Below, in pieces: positions 25,099 through 34,687 of a DNA stretch of 64,000 nt. A program made the translations under genes and the position numbers. The stretch's first letter is position 1; every line of letters starts with the position of its first letter. Origin of the DNA: Alphaproteobacteria bacterium. GTDB lineage: Bacteria > Pseudomonadota > Alphaproteobacteria > Micropepsales > Micropepsaceae. Location of the stretch: positions 1-64,000 of the forward strand of contig JAGOBA010000013.1 of NCBI GenBank assembly GCA_017983635.1. Reading direction: 5' to 3'. The notes under the pieces are model-generated. The model had not been told where the DNA came from, did not search any database, and saw only the letters and a list, made by a program, of their open reading frames with translations.

Positions 25099-26598
25099 AT
25101 GGCCCAGGCCGCGACCGCTGCAAAACAGAGAGCCGCAACCGCCGAGCACTTCGATGTTTTGATCGTCGGCGCCGGTATCTCCGGCGTGGGCGCGGCCTAT
25201 CACCTGACGAAACAGTGCCCCGGCACGTCGTTCGTCGTGCTTGAAATGTACGAGAACTTCGGCGGCACATGGTGGATGCATCGCTACCCCGGCATCCGCT
25301 CCGACAGCGATCTCTACACGTTCGGCTATCGCTTCAAGCCCTGGGTCGGCAATCCGATCGCTACAGCGGACGAAATCCTGAAATATATGGGCGAAGTGAT
25401 CGAGGAGAACGACCTCGGGCCACGCATCCGCTATCGCCACAAGATCACGTCGGCAACGTGGGACAGCAAGACAAACAAGTGGACGCTTCACGGCGTACGC
25501 ACCGACACGAACGGACCCATCGCGTTCACGGCGAACTTCCTTTGGATGTGCCAGGGCTACTACCGCCATGCGCAGGGTTACACGCCCGAATGGAAGGGTA
25601 TGGACAAATACAAGGGCCGTATCGTCCACCCGCAAACCTGGCCGGAGGACCTCGACCTCAAAGGCAAGAACGTCATCTGCATCGGCTCCGGCGCCACGAC
25701 CGCGACCGTCGTTCCCGCCATCGCCGCCGACTGCAACCACGTCACTGTCGTGCAACGTTCGCCGACCTACTTCATCCCGGCGCGCAACGCGAACGACCTT
25801 GCCGACATCCTGCGCCAGATCGAAGTGAAGGAAGAATGGATCCACGAAATCGTCCGCAAGAAGATCCTCTACGATCAGGCGCAGCTGACCACCCGCTCGT
25901 TCACGGAGCCCGAAGCGGTCAAGCAGGAACTCCTCGCCGCGGCCGAGTTGTTCTTGGGGCCCGAGGAGGTGAAGAAGAACTTCACCCCAAAATACCGCCC
26001 CTGGCAGCAACGCATCGCCTTCATTCCCGACGGCGATCTGTTTCAGGGCATCAAGGCCGGCAAGGCTTCCGTCATCACCGACGAAATCGAAAGCTTCACC
26101 GAAACGGGCTTGCTGCTGCGCTCCGGCAAACACGTCGACGGCGACGTCATCATCACCGCGACGGGCTTCAACTTGAGCGTCTTGGGCGACATCGCCTTCA
26201 CGATCGACGGCAAGAAGCTCGACTTCCACGACACGATCACCTATCGCGGCATGATGTTCACCGGCGTTCCGAACATGCTCTGGGTGTTCGGCTATTTCCG
26301 CGCCAGCTGGACGCTGCGCGTGGATCTGTTGGGGGATTTTGTCTGCCGGCTGCTGAACCACATGAAGGCGAAAGGCAAACGCCGCGTCAGCGTGGCGCTG
26401 CGCCCGCAAGACCAGGACATGCCGATCCTCGACTGGATGGACCCGGCGAACTTCAACCCGAACTACCTCATGCGCTCCATGCACTTGCTGCCCCGCCGCG
26501 GCAACAAGCCGGAATGGCAGCACACGCAAGACTACTGGGTCGAAAAGGACCAGATCCCGGCAATCGACCTCGACGGCAAGGAGTTCGTGTACGCGTAA
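25099..26598 (+). CDS. Flavin-containing / Baeyer-Villiger-type monooxygenase
   Basis: A 499-residue FAD/NADPH enzyme. The FAD loop GAGISGVGAAYHL comes first, then the FGGTWWMHRYPGIRSD segment typical of flavin monooxygenases, the NADPH loop GSGATTATV near 198, and IITATGFNL, the conserved ATG motif. Related enzymes convert ketones to esters or hydroxylate amines and alkanes; the substrate is unknown. The start has a plausible GAGGG-like site. It is divergent from ppk2 and the shared gap holds two FNR/FixK boxes. Confidence 0.87.
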   Translation: MAQAATAAKQRAATAEHFDVLIVGAGISGVGAAYHLTKQCPGTSFVVLEMYENFGGTWWMHRYPGIRSDSDLYTFGYRFKPWVGNPIATADEILKYMGEVIEENDLGPRIRYRHKITSATWDSKTNKWTLHGVRTDTNGPIAFTANFLWMCQGYYRHAQGYTPEWKGMDKYKGRIVHPQTWPEDLDLKGKNVICIGSGATTATVVPAIAADCNHVTVVQRSPTYFIPARNANDLADILRQIEVKEEWIHEIVRKKILYDQAQLTTRSFTEPEAVKQELLAAAELFLGPEEVKKNFTPKYRPWQQRIAFIPDGDLFQGIKAGKASVITDEIESFTETGLLLRSGKHVDGDVIITATGFNLSVLGDIAFTIDGKKLDFHDTITYRGMMFTGVPNMLWVFGYFRASWTLRVDLLGDFVCRLLNHMKAKGKRRVSVALRPQDQDMPILDWMDPANFNPNYLMRSMHLLPRRGNKPEWQHTQDYWVEKDQIPAIDLDGKEFVYA

Positions 26599-26639
26599 GG
26601 CGACGTCGAGGGGGCGGATCCGTCGCATTGGGGGCAACG

Positions 26640-26952
26640 CGAAACGGCGCGGCTTCTAAGCGCGCCGTGTGCAGAAGGAAGCGCTTCCAACCCTTCTTCG
26701 TCTTGCTTTCGACGGCGAAGTGAAAACCCTCGCCGTCGCCGTCTGTGCCCACGCGATAGAACGCAACCTCTGGATACACGCGCCCTTCGCCCAGCGCGCG
26801 TTGCGCTGCACCGCGTTATCGCCGAACGCGGAGAATTCGCGCGTGCAAGTCAACGCACTCGCCCCCGTCGCCCCGCCCGCCGGTTCGCTTACCCAGCGCC
26901 CGATAAGCGGCTTCAAGCCCCCAAGTGCACCGCGTCCCTTCTTCCAAGCCAT
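26640..26952 (-). pseudogene. Frameshifted small gene of unknown family
   Basis: From ATG 26952 the frame reads AWKKGRGALGGLKPLIGRW and continues to FGDNAVQRNARWAKG near 26785. There a one-base shift is needed to continue VYPEVAFYRVGTDGDGEGFH and FAVESKTKKGWKRFLLHTAR. The two halves read like one small soluble protein, and neither frame is sensible past the junction. It is either a real frameshift or a sequencing error, and the 3' end is uncertain. Confidence 0.5.
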
Positions 26953-27135
26953 GGGAAAGCCTCCGTCGCCGATCCGCCCACCGCACGGCCCGCATGCGTA
27001 TGGGCGGCGAAGTTTGACACGGAGCACTTTACTTGAGGGGGCGCCATTTGTGCACGCGGCGTTGATCTCCCGCTCTTCAGCGTGTGAAAGTGGCGCCGCC
27101 TATCTACTTCATACGCGCATTGGGGACCGCCAAGC

Positions 27136-27444
27136 ATGACCATCTTTGTCGTTACCTATAAGCATCCGAATGAGACGGGCTGGAGCAAACATGTTTTGCC
27201 GCACGTGCTTTATCTCCAGGACCTTCTCAAGACAGGCGCGCTAGTCGCTTCAGGACCTTTCTTGGGCGGCGACGTGAAATCGGCCATGCTGCTCATGTCG
27301 GCACCGGATAGAGAGAGTTTGATATCCGTGATCGCACAGGATCCCTTTGCTATTGAAGGCTTGATTGAGGACATGACAATCACCGAGTGGGACCCGATGT
27401 TCGGCGCATTGATGGCGCATTCCAGCCGTGCCGGAAGCGGCTAG
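27136..27444 (+). CDS. YciI family protein
   Basis: A 102-residue YCII-type protein with a ferredoxin-like fold. It has HVLYLQDLLKTGALVASGPF, then SAMLLMSAPDRESLISVIAQDPF, with the His and the Asp-Pro-Phe pattern that defines the family. The biochemical role of most members is unknown. It appears to be monocistronic. Confidence 0.8.
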   Translation: MTIFVVTYKHPNETGWSKHVLPHVLYLQDLLKTGALVASGPFLGGDVKSAMLLMSAPDRESLISVIAQDPFAIEGLIEDMTITEWDPMFGALMAHSSRAGSG

Positions 27445-27620
27445 ACCGTGTTGCTCAAAGGGCTTGCGAGCACTTCAAGGGGTGATGCATGCGCCCAACC
27501 AGCGCTGGACGGCGTGACATGCCTGGCAAGAAGCTTTGCGCATTGAAGGGGCCGCGGCCGAAAGGCGAATTGCCTGCGAAATAGGTGTCGTGCAAGGAAG
27601 CACCCAAAGGGAAAGGCGTC

Positions 27621-28052
27621 ATGGCCGTCAGCAGCGCATTCTTCGATCTTCCCCAGGCCGCAAGAGGACCGAAGCTCACCGAAGCGGATCTGAAGAACGT
27701 TGCCACTATCTTGCGCGATGCAATGCGCAGCCAAGGTTTCGATGCAGGCGACCTCCTCGGATCATCCACAAACCTATGGGGCTTCTCGATCGAATTCAGC
27801 CGTCATGACGTTCTTGTGAGCGTTTCGCCGGACAGACACGTGCTGCCGGAGCGCTGTTACGCGGAAGTGGTTCTATACCATCCGGGCTGGCTCAGCGCGA
27901 CGCGCGCGCAACGTCTAGTCGATATGAAGCGCGTTGAACGCGCGCTGCATGAAGCGCTGACCGGCGACCTTTCCGCAGCAAACGTCGAGTGGTTCACGGG
28001 CAAGGGGCGCGCGCTGGATAAACGACCGCGACCTGAGCCGGCACGGAACTGA
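27621..28052 (+). CDS. Small protein of unknown function
   Basis: A 143-residue soluble protein. ATG 27621 is chosen because AAGGGAAAGG lies 3-12 bases upstream. The middle contains NLWGFSIEFSRHDVLVSVSPDRH, suggesting an alpha/beta fold. No signal peptide, membrane segment or known motif is visible. Confidence 0.55.
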   Translation: MAVSSAFFDLPQAARGPKLTEADLKNVATILRDAMRSQGFDAGDLLGSSTNLWGFSIEFSRHDVLVSVSPDRHVLPERCYAEVVLYHPGWLSATRAQRLVDMKRVERALHEALTGDLSAANVEWFTGKGRALDKRPRPEPARN

Positions 28053-28129
28053 GAACTCCACTGATGCCCGAGCCGGCCGCCAAACCGCGGGCGTTGGGGC
28101 TATGCTTCGGCCAACGCTGAGGTGCCACG

Positions 28130-28267
28130 ATGATGACGGTTCTCAAATGGATCGTTCGGTTGTTCGCTTTCCTGCTCGTCGCGGCGGCGATTGCTTATCC
28201 GGTTGCCGACCTTATGCGCGTGCCGTCGCTGTGCCCCAGCGTTTGCTATCCACGCCCCATGAATTGA
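28130..28267 (+). pseudogene. Duplicated 5' end of the alpha/beta hydrolase gene, truncated
   Basis: The 45-codon frame starts MMTVLKWIVRLFAFLLVAAA and is colinear with the first 35 residues of the hydrolase at 31777. Similarity also covers the 30 bases before the start (GCTATGCT, CGGCCAA, GAGGTG-CAC-ATG in both). It breaks off after the DLMR-x-P residues and runs into an unrelated tail and stop. It is a partial duplication in the same orientation about 3.6 kb away. Confidence 0.75.
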
Positions 28268-28301
28268 CCGCAATGGGCTTGAATCGAGACCAACGCCAAA
28301 A

Positions 28302-28739
28302 ATGGAAGTCGCCCTGCCCTTCCTGGGTTTTCCTGTGATGTTCGCCGTGATTTGGGTCGGCGTGACGTGGCTCCTCGGGTGGATGTCGGGGTGGCACGCG
28401 CTCATGGAGCGCTACCCTGACCGGCACGAACAACCGGCGCTGGATCTTTCGTGGCAAACCGGCGCGATGGGCGTCGGCGTCAACTACAAGAACGTCTTGA
28501 AGCTTGCGGTGTGTCCGTCGGGACTGCGTATCGGCGTGATGAAGCTCTTCGGGCCGTTCGCGCGCGACTTCCTGGTACCGTGGCGCGACCTTAAAGTGAA
28601 GAGGTCACGTTGGTTCTGGACCGATGTCGCGGAACTTGCGTTCGGCGCCCACGGCAAACTCGTCGTCACCGCCGCCGTCGCCGACCAGCTTGCCGCCGCC
28701 GCCGGGAAAAACTGGCCGGAGGGCAAAAAGCGTCGCTGA
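28302..28739 (+). CDS. Membrane-anchored protein of unknown function
   Basis: A 145-residue protein. Residues about 5-28 form one transmembrane helix (FLGFPVMFAVIWVGVTWLLGW). The soluble remainder has a beta-rich pattern around NVLKLAVCPSGLRIGVMKLFG and VPWRDLKVKRSRWFWTDVAEL, reminiscent of bacterial PH-like domains, but this is only a resemblance. The 20-30 bases before it resemble the upstream region of the membrane gene at 35975 (CGCTGTGC, CGTTTGCTATCCA). Confidence 0.55.
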   Translation: MEVALPFLGFPVMFAVIWVGVTWLLGWMSGWHALMERYPDRHEQPALDLSWQTGAMGVGVNYKNVLKLAVCPSGLRIGVMKLFGPFARDFLVPWRDLKVKRSRWFWTDVAELAFGAHGKLVVTAAVADQLAAAAGKNWPEGKKRR

Positions 28740-28979
28740 AAGCGAACCGCTCAACGCCCGCAACAACCCTTCGACGGCTCTACAACGTCGCCGTCGCTCG
28801 TCGCAAGCAGCCTTTGGATCGCGTTACGGTTCGACCCGCCGCAGACCGCTTTGATCTCGGCGCATGGCGGTTCGATGCCCGCGCTCTGCCAGCGCGGCGC
28901 GAAAGGCCCTTTCCGCTTCGCCACGATGCTGCGCGGTGGTTCCGATCAGGTCCGAATACGGCGAGATCGAAGGAGGCGC

Positions 28980-29543
28980 TCACGACGCGCACGTGGGGCA
29001 CAGCGCGGCGCCGGATGCCGACGATGCCGCAATTGGATACGCGCAGCGTGTGCAGTCAAGGGATCGCTCGATCGCGTTCGGTGCGAATCCGTATTTCCGC
29101 GTGAGACTATCCATCGTCGCCACGACGATGTTGCGAACCTCGCTCGGCATCAGCCGCCGGTGCGAAGCGGCCCATCGTTTGCGCTCCGCGTACGGCGGAA
29201 AGAACGGCGCCTCACCCCACTTCCACGACGCGCTTGTCGATTGCGGGCTGCGGCCAAGCAGATGCAAATGAACCATCCGGTGCTGGCGCGCTTCCTTGTG
29301 TCCGGCAGGCGGCGCGTCATTGTTCAACGCCCAGTTTCCCGCTTCCCAATAGTTGATGCAGCCGCCTTGGAGCTGCGGCAGAGTCTGCAGCATCGCGCCA
29401 CCCGCCGCGGCCACGAGACAGGCCCACAGCCGGAGCTCTTCACCAGACAGCTCGCCGCGTTCCCAAACCTCGCGCGGCGGGTTGACGACGAGGTTTCCGC
29501 CGTCCGCGCGATCGACGAGCACCAAGTCGGCTGACGGCAACAT
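28980..29543 (-). CDS. HIT-like nucleotide-binding protein with C-terminal zinc ribbon
   Basis: Started at ATG 29543 (187 residues); an upstream ATG at 29582 has no ribosome site. The core GGNLVVNPPREVWERGELS, INYWEAGNWALNND and the histidine run VHLHLLGRS match a HIT-type fold in which His-x-His acts on nucleotide phosphates. The C-terminal tail has CTRC and CPTC separated by 15 residues, a probable zinc ribbon. The substrate is unknown. It faces the preceding membrane gene and follows the M81 peptidase gene on the same strand. Confidence 0.6.
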   Translation of the reverse strand: MLPSADLVLVDRADGGNLVVNPPREVWERGELSGEELRLWACLVAAAGGAMLQTLPQLQGGCINYWEAGNWALNNDAPPAGHKEARQHRMVHLHLLGRSPQSTSASWKWGEAPFFPPYAERKRWAASHRRLMPSEVRNIVVATMDSLTRKYGFAPNAIERSLDCTRCAYPIAASSASGAALCPTCAS

Positions 29544-29741
29544 GACCGTGCCGCCCAAACATCGCAAAATACAGTGTGGCATCGTCGGCAAACTATCCCA
29601 ACAGTCGCCGGACTGCTTGCAAGAATGTCGGACATCGATGTCGCAGGGAACGCCGCTCGCACCGCCGACGCCCGCTCACGCCGTCGGCGGCTGGCCGCCT
29701 GTTTGGGCGTAGGTCTTGTTGGTGATCTGTCGGGACGAACC

Positions 29742-31247
29742 TTACGGCACCTCGTTCCGTCCAAGACGCATGTCGGGGTCGAACGGGTAGAGCGGCCGCT
29801 TGATCTTCGTGTATTTGAACAGCTTGAGGTCCGACGCCGTGCAGCCATCGCCGTCGCACATGACGATGTGCTTTGCGATCCGCTCAAAGCCCGCGCGAAA
29901 ATGCTGACGCGACTTGATGATGACATAGCGCTTGCGGCCCGGGTCTATGCCGCAATGCGTAAAGACGCCGAGGTCGTAGGGCTCACTGCGCCTTTCCGAC
30001 ACCACGATCAGCATCCGGCCGGTGTCGAGCACAGCGGTGCGCCCGAGCCGCACGATGCTGCCCGTCGCCATCGGCCCCGTGACCTTGAACTCGCCGTCGG
30101 TGATGCACTTCACGCGGCCCGACACGGCGAGCGGCTTCCCTTTCAGGCTCATCGCCGGCATGTCGACCTTGCCGCCGAGGCTCAACGTCACCGCACCGCC
30201 GACACCCGCTTCGATCATCTGCGCGACGCTGAGGGGGTCGCAGATAGGACCGGCACACGCATCCTCAAGTCCCTGGGCGATCGCTTCTTCGATCACGCTC
30301 ATCACGTCTTGCGTGCCGCCCGACGCGGTGTTGTCGCCGTGATCGGCCATGACGATAGGCCCGCCTTTCAGCGTCTTCGCGCGCGCAACCTGATCGCGCA
30401 GCGGTTCGGCGCGGAACATGAATTCCTCGCGGCGCTCCCACGCCTGGTCGAGGATCCGGTTCATGATCAACTCGCCGTCGGCGGTGCGCCCGTCGCACAC
30501 GAACACGGACGAGAGCGCAAGATGCGGGATATCTGCCTGCGGAAAGCCGCCGAAGACGGAAGCGTTCAGCACCTGGCCACCATCCTCCGCCGCGTTGGCG
30601 ACGCCCATCAACGTCTTCATCGGCTCGCGCGAAGGCGTGTGCATCAGCGTCGAGCTCATGAGCGGGCGGCTGCCCCAGACCATCTTCGGCGCCACCTCGC
30701 CGGCCATCGCGCGCAGCAGCGTGCGCCCGGCGCGGATCGCGGTGTCGGCCATGTCGATATGCGGATAGGTTCGGTAGCCGGTGATGACGGTCGCGCCCTT
30801 CACCATCGCCTCCGTCATCTGCGCATGGAAGTCGAGCGCGACGGCGATTGGAACGTGCGGGGCCACCTTGCGAATGCGTGCGAGCAACTCGCCTTCGCCG
30901 TCGTCGTAGCTCTCTGTCACCATCGCACCGTGCAGCGCCAGCAACACCGCATCGCAACCCTTCGCAATCTCCGCGACAATCGCCGCCGTCATCTGCTCGA
31001 ACGCGGCATCGATGACAAGGCCGGAGGGGTGTGCATTCGCGGCCATCGGTAGCGTGAATTCGGCGCCGGCTTTGCGCGCGACCTCGATGAAGCCGCCGAG
31101 CGATGTGTTGGTCCCTTCCGCCTCCGCGATCGCGAGCGGCCCTTCCAGGGCGCCCTTGCGCGCAAAGGACTCGATCGGCGTCGGCAACGGCGAGAACGTA
31201 TTCGTCTCGTGCATCATCATCGCCAGCACGAATTTCTTCTTGGGCAT
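29742..31247 (-). CDS. M81 family metallopeptidase (MlrC-like)
   Basis: A 501-residue protein beginning VLAMMMHETNTFSPLPTP, the N-terminal metal-site stretch of MlrC. AVALDFHAQMT and VMADHGDNTASGG complete the conserved sites. MlrC degrades linearised microcystin in sphingomonads, but most homologues act on unknown peptides or amides, so no microcystin role is implied here. There is no signal peptide. It stands alone on the minus strand with its start near 31247. Confidence 0.88.
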   Translation of the reverse strand: MPKKKFVLAMMMHETNTFSPLPTPIESFARKGALEGPLAIAEAEGTNTSLGGFIEVARKAGAEFTLPMAANAHPSGLVIDAAFEQMTAAIVAEIAKGCDAVLLALHGAMVTESYDDGEGELLARIRKVAPHVPIAVALDFHAQMTEAMVKGATVITGYRTYPHIDMADTAIRAGRTLLRAMAGEVAPKMVWGSRPLMSSTLMHTPSREPMKTLMGVANAAEDGGQVLNASVFGGFPQADIPHLALSSVFVCDGRTADGELIMNRILDQAWERREEFMFRAEPLRDQVARAKTLKGGPIVMADHGDNTASGGTQDVMSVIEEAIAQGLEDACAGPICDPLSVAQMIEAGVGGAVTLSLGGKVDMPAMSLKGKPLAVSGRVKCITDGEFKVTGPMATGSIVRLGRTAVLDTGRMLIVVSERRSEPYDLGVFTHCGIDPGRKRYVIIKSRQHFRAGFERIAKHIVMCDGDGCTASDLKLFKYTKIKRPLYPFDPDMRLGRNEVP

Positions 31248-31318
31248 GGGCTTACTCCATCAGTTCGTGCAGGCGTCGTTTGGACCGGCGCCCACGCTAT
31301 AGGACGCGCGCGCGATTG

Positions 31319-31665
31319 TCAGGCCGCGCGGGCGATGCCTTCGAGGTAGAGGTCGCGGAGCTCGGCGCGCCGGAACAGCGTCGTACGCCCCTCGACGGGA
31401 ATGGTGCTTGCCTCTCCGCGCTCACGCGAAGGCGCCGCGATGCGGACCTTCTCGATTTTGTCGAGCAGCGCTTTGAAGCCGCGGCAGCGATGACACTCAG
31501 GCTCGCGTAGATGGGAATGCGCCACCCGCGGCGCTTGGCAATCTCGACGGGATTAACGAGCGCATCGCAGAACTCGGCGCCGCAGAATTCGATCTTCGTA
31601 TTGCTTTGCAAGAGTGTGTGGCTGACGTAGACGTATCGCCATCCATCTGGGCCACCCGTGCTCAA
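31319..31665 (-). pseudogene. Possible frameshifted small gene
   Basis: The frame from 31665 reads STGGPDGWRYVYVSHTLLQS and EFCDALVNPVEIAKRRGWR, then becomes serine/arginine-rich nonsense. The neighbouring frame reads ECHRCRGFKALLDKIEKVR and TTLFRRAELRDLYLEGIAR to a stop at 31319. Both parts look like protein and join near 31515 with a one-base shift. Family unknown; whether it is truly broken is uncertain. Confidence 0.4.
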
Positions 31666-31776
31666 CGGGATGAGCGCGAAATTCGGGCTTGGCGTCCACT
31701 ATGGCCGATTGCCAGTGACTCGCCAAACCACACGCGTTGCAGCTATGCTCCGGCCAAAGCCAATTGAGGTGTCACA

Positions 31777-32772
31777 ATGGTCACGCTTGTCCGATGGATC
31801 GTGCGCTTGTTCGTTTTTCTACTTGCGGCGGCGGCCATCGCATACCCGATCGCCGACTTGATGCGCGAACCGCTGGACGACGCGGCGCGCGCCGAGCTCA
31901 CGAAGTCTGGCAAGGCCGAGCAGTTCGTGTCCTTGTCCGGCGGCGTCATGCATGTGCGCGTGCAGGGGCCGGAAGATGGCCCGGTCGTGCTTCTGGTGCA
32001 TGGCGCGGCCACCGGCGGGTTTGTGTTTCGTCGCTGGATCAAGCCGCTGGCCGATGCGGGCTTTCGCGTGATCGTGCCGGACCTTTTGGGTTTCGGGTAT
32101 TCCGACCGGCCCACTGTGACGCACGACCAGGCGTTCTTCACCAATCAGCTTGGCGAGTTGCTCACGGAGCTGAACGTCGCGGCACCGGTTCATATCGTGG
32201 GCACGTCGCTGGGCGGCGCGATTACGAGCGACTTCGTCGCGGCAAACACGGCGCGCATCCACTCCGTCACGTTGATCGCACCGGCGGGCCTCGGCCCGGT
32301 TCCCGCCGCGAGCTCGCCGACCGTGCGCCTACTCCTCCTCCCCGTCGTTGGTGATTGGCTCGCGCGGGTGCTTGGGCCGACCGCCGCCGTGCGCGGTGTC
32401 GTCGAACAGATGAAGGCAGGGGCGGTCGAAGGGTTCGTCGATTGGATGGGCGAGCAGACGAAGTACCGCGGCTACTCGGAGGGCCAGCTCAACACCTACC
32501 GCCACTACGATTTGCAGAACCGGCTCGCGTCATATGATGCGATCGGTCGCTCCGCCCTGCCCGTGCTCGCGGTTTGGGGAACGGCTGACACGACCGTGCC
32601 CTTCGCGCATTCGGCTGAGCTTGTAAAGCGCGTGCCGCAGATGAAGCTTGTGCCGGTCGAGGGCGAGGAGCACGGCCTTCCGATGCGCAAACCGGATGAA
32701 ATGGTCGCGATCGTGCTGCCGTTTCTTCAGGCGCAGAGCGGGCGCGAAGGTGGCGCGGCGGCAGGCCCTTAG
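31777..32772 (+). CDS. Alpha/beta hydrolase, membrane-anchored
   Basis: A 331-residue protein. A single N-terminal hydrophobic helix (IVRLFVFLLAAAAIAYPI) precedes a complete alpha/beta hydrolase fold. Landmarks are the oxyanion-hole HGAATGG, nucleophile GTSLGGA with Ser near 148, acid in WGTADTTVPF and His in GEEHGLPM. The lid region is at about 175-230. The substrate is unknown (ester, lactone or haloalkane-like). A truncated copy of its 5' end lies at 28130. Confidence 0.87.
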   Translation: MVTLVRWIVRLFVFLLAAAAIAYPIADLMREPLDDAARAELTKSGKAEQFVSLSGGVMHVRVQGPEDGPVVLLVHGAATGGFVFRRWIKPLADAGFRVIVPDLLGFGYSDRPTVTHDQAFFTNQLGELLTELNVAAPVHIVGTSLGGAITSDFVAANTARIHSVTLIAPAGLGPVPAASSPTVRLLLLPVVGDWLARVLGPTAAVRGVVEQMKAGAVEGFVDWMGEQTKYRGYSEGQLNTYRHYDLQNRLASYDAIGRSALPVLAVWGTADTTVPFAHSAELVKRVPQMKLVPVEGEEHGLPMRKPDEMVAIVLPFLQAQSGREGGAAAGP

Positions 32773-32819
32773 GAACACGATTCACTCGAGTGGCCTCGGC
32801 TCCTTCAACGCTCGAAGGG

Positions 32820-33773
32820 TCAATCCGGCAATAGACGCGGGTCTCCCGCGGCATGCCTGCCGCCTTCGAGCCAGGCGGCAAGTCCGGGGGAAAATTTCTC
32901 GCGGGCCTTTGCGTCGTAGAGCGCCAAGTCACTCTCGGTGAAGACGTTGCGCCAGCGTCCGTTGGTGCCCTTGTTGAAGAAGCGCCTCGTGCCTTCTGAA
33001 AACAGTGTCTTGGCTTGCGGCATCAGATCCTCTCCCGCGGCCTGCATGGCCTCGAAGTTTGCCGCGCCGACCAACGACGGCCAGACGGACTCATCGATGG
33101 GAATGTCCAGGAACGAAGAGATACGCCGCATCTCGCCGTCGAGATCCGCCTTGAGGTCGTTGTAATGGACGAGCAAGACGTTTGCGCGATGCCTCTCCGC
33201 CCAATATCCGACTTCCAGATCGAAGAACGAGGGACCGGGTATACCCTCGGTCTGTCCGGGCACGACGGGTGTCGTGATCCAGAGTCGGAAGTACGCGGCG
33301 GCGTCGGCGGGCAAGCGCGGATATGGCTGTGCGATGACGGGATCGGCGAGGCCGATCTGATCGAAATTCTCCAATTGGCCCGGCGCAAAGCCGGTAAAGT
33401 GATTGTGCATCGACATCAGCGCGTCGCGGCCGTCGCGTGCCACGTGAATGTAGCGGACGTCGTCGTGGAGCGGCAGGCCGTCGATCGGCAGATGGGTCTT
33501 GATGAAGCGCCGGTGCGTCTGGGACTCCAAGTTCGCAAACATATCTTCGGCGAACCCGCGAAACCGTGCCTCGATCCACGGCGACACCTTTGGGATCGGG
33601 CGGGGCTTGGCATCCTGGAAGACCAGGGACGAGACGATTTGTTGAGTCCAAGTCGTACCGCATTTGGGCGCGGTGGCAATCACGATGTCGTCGGGGCGGG
33701 GTTTGTAGTCCGCCCAACGCCGGCTATCGAGGGTCCAGGTGCGATACTCCCGTCGTGCAGGTCTGATCAACAT
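32820..33773 (-). CDS. Sulfotransferase family protein
   Basis: A 317-residue protein started at ATG 33773, which has AAGGGGA upstream; the open frame extends farther but without support. The 5'-phosphosulfate loop is PKCGTTW at 36-42, and the 3'-phosphate site appears in IHVARDGRDALMS. The C-terminal FFNKGTNGRWRNVFTESD is the conserved GxxGxW-type PAPS motif of cytosolic sulfotransferases. It transfers sulfate from PAPS to an unknown acceptor. It is divergent from the GST gene. Confidence 0.9.
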   Translation of the reverse strand: MLIRPARREYRTWTLDSRRWADYKPRPDDIVIATAPKCGTTWTQQIVSSLVFQDAKPRPIPKVSPWIEARFRGFAEDMFANLESQTHRRFIKTHLPIDGLPLHDDVRYIHVARDGRDALMSMHNHFTGFAPGQLENFDQIGLADPVIAQPYPRLPADAAAYFRLWITTPVVPGQTEGIPGPSFFDLEVGYWAERHRANVLLVHYNDLKADLDGEMRRISSFLDIPIDESVWPSLVGAANFEAMQAAGEDLMPQAKTLFSEGTRRFFNKGTNGRWRNVFTESDLALYDAKAREKFSPGLAAWLEGGRHAAGDPRLLPD

Positions 33774-33868
33774 GGGCGTCCCCTTGTTCTTGTTATCGGC
33801 CTCAAGTCTAGTTGGTCGGCAAGATCGGCGCCAGGCTGGAGCCAGAGGCAATCGCTCGGGAGCACACC

Positions 33869-34501
33869 GTGAAACTCTACACGCAAAGGGTCGCGCCGAA
33901 CCCGACAAAGCTCGACCTCTATCTTGCCGAGAAGGCAGCCCAGGGGCGGGACATTCCGCTCGAGCGCGTTCTCGTCAACCTCATCAAGGGCGAACAGCAC
34001 TCACCTGCAATCGCGGCGAAAAATCCTCTTAGGCGGGTTCCTTTTTTGGAGCTCGATGACGGCACGATACTGCCGGAGTCGCTTGCCATCATCGAGTACT
34101 TCGAAGAATGCTGGCCTGAGCCTTCACTGATTGGGAGCACGCCGCAGGAACGCGCGTCGACACGTGCGCTCGAGAGGGGCATCGACATCGAAATTCTCTA
34201 CGGCGTCGCGTTGATCGTTCATTCGACCAACTCTCCGGCCGGTTATCCGAAGAACCCGGGTGTTGCGGCTTGGTTCGCGGCCTCGATGAACACTCCGCTC
34301 ACCGTACTCAATCAAAGGCTGTCGGACGGCCGCCCGTTTGTCGCCGGAACGAAGCCGACGATCGCCGACTGTTCGCTTGGAGCGGCGTTGCAGTTCGCGC
34401 GGTTCGGGAAGTTGGAGTTGCTCGGCCCCTATGACCACATCGACGCATGGGACAGGCGCTATCGCCAGCGCGACGAGGTGCGGTCGGTGTTTGTTGTTTG
34501 A
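33869..34501 (+). CDS. Glutathione S-transferase family protein
   Basis: A 210-residue protein from GTG 33869, with GGGAG 8 bases upstream, giving the usual start KLYTQRVAPNPTKLDLYLAE. The thioredoxin-like domain has NPLRRVPFLELDDGTILPES (cis-Pro and the glutathione-binding E-S pair). The helical C-terminal domain follows, with FVAGTKPTIADCSLGAALQF. Catalytic class and substrate are unclear. Confidence 0.87.
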   Translation: MKLYTQRVAPNPTKLDLYLAEKAAQGRDIPLERVLVNLIKGEQHSPAIAAKNPLRRVPFLELDDGTILPESLAIIEYFEECWPEPSLIGSTPQERASTRALERGIDIEILYGVALIVHSTNSPAGYPKNPGVAAWFAASMNTPLTVLNQRLSDGRPFVAGTKPTIADCSLGAALQFARFGKLELLGPYDHIDAWDRRYRQRDEVRSVFVV

Positions 34502-34687
34502 CGACATTCAACGAAGCGATGACCTTGGCCAGGTTGTTCGCCCGAGAGTTCTCACGCTGGTTGAGGGCGCACGACGTTTTGTCGCCCGCGACGCGAAAAG
34601 CCACGCCCGACCTCTATTTTCTCCGGTGCCGTTAGTGCGGCCGTCAAAGGTGTAAACTCTCGGATCCGTGGGAAGTGAGGGTGTGTC

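Noticed and set aside
24913-26637. N-terminal extension of the ppk2 frame to a 931-codon protein
   Set aside because: The extension is antisense to the flavin monooxygenase. PPK2 proteins need only the part from 24912, and the FNR boxes lie in the extension.
34502-34687. Small ORF between the GST and coiled-coil genes
   Set aside because: No ribosome site, no recognisable motif and codon use that fits no frame.
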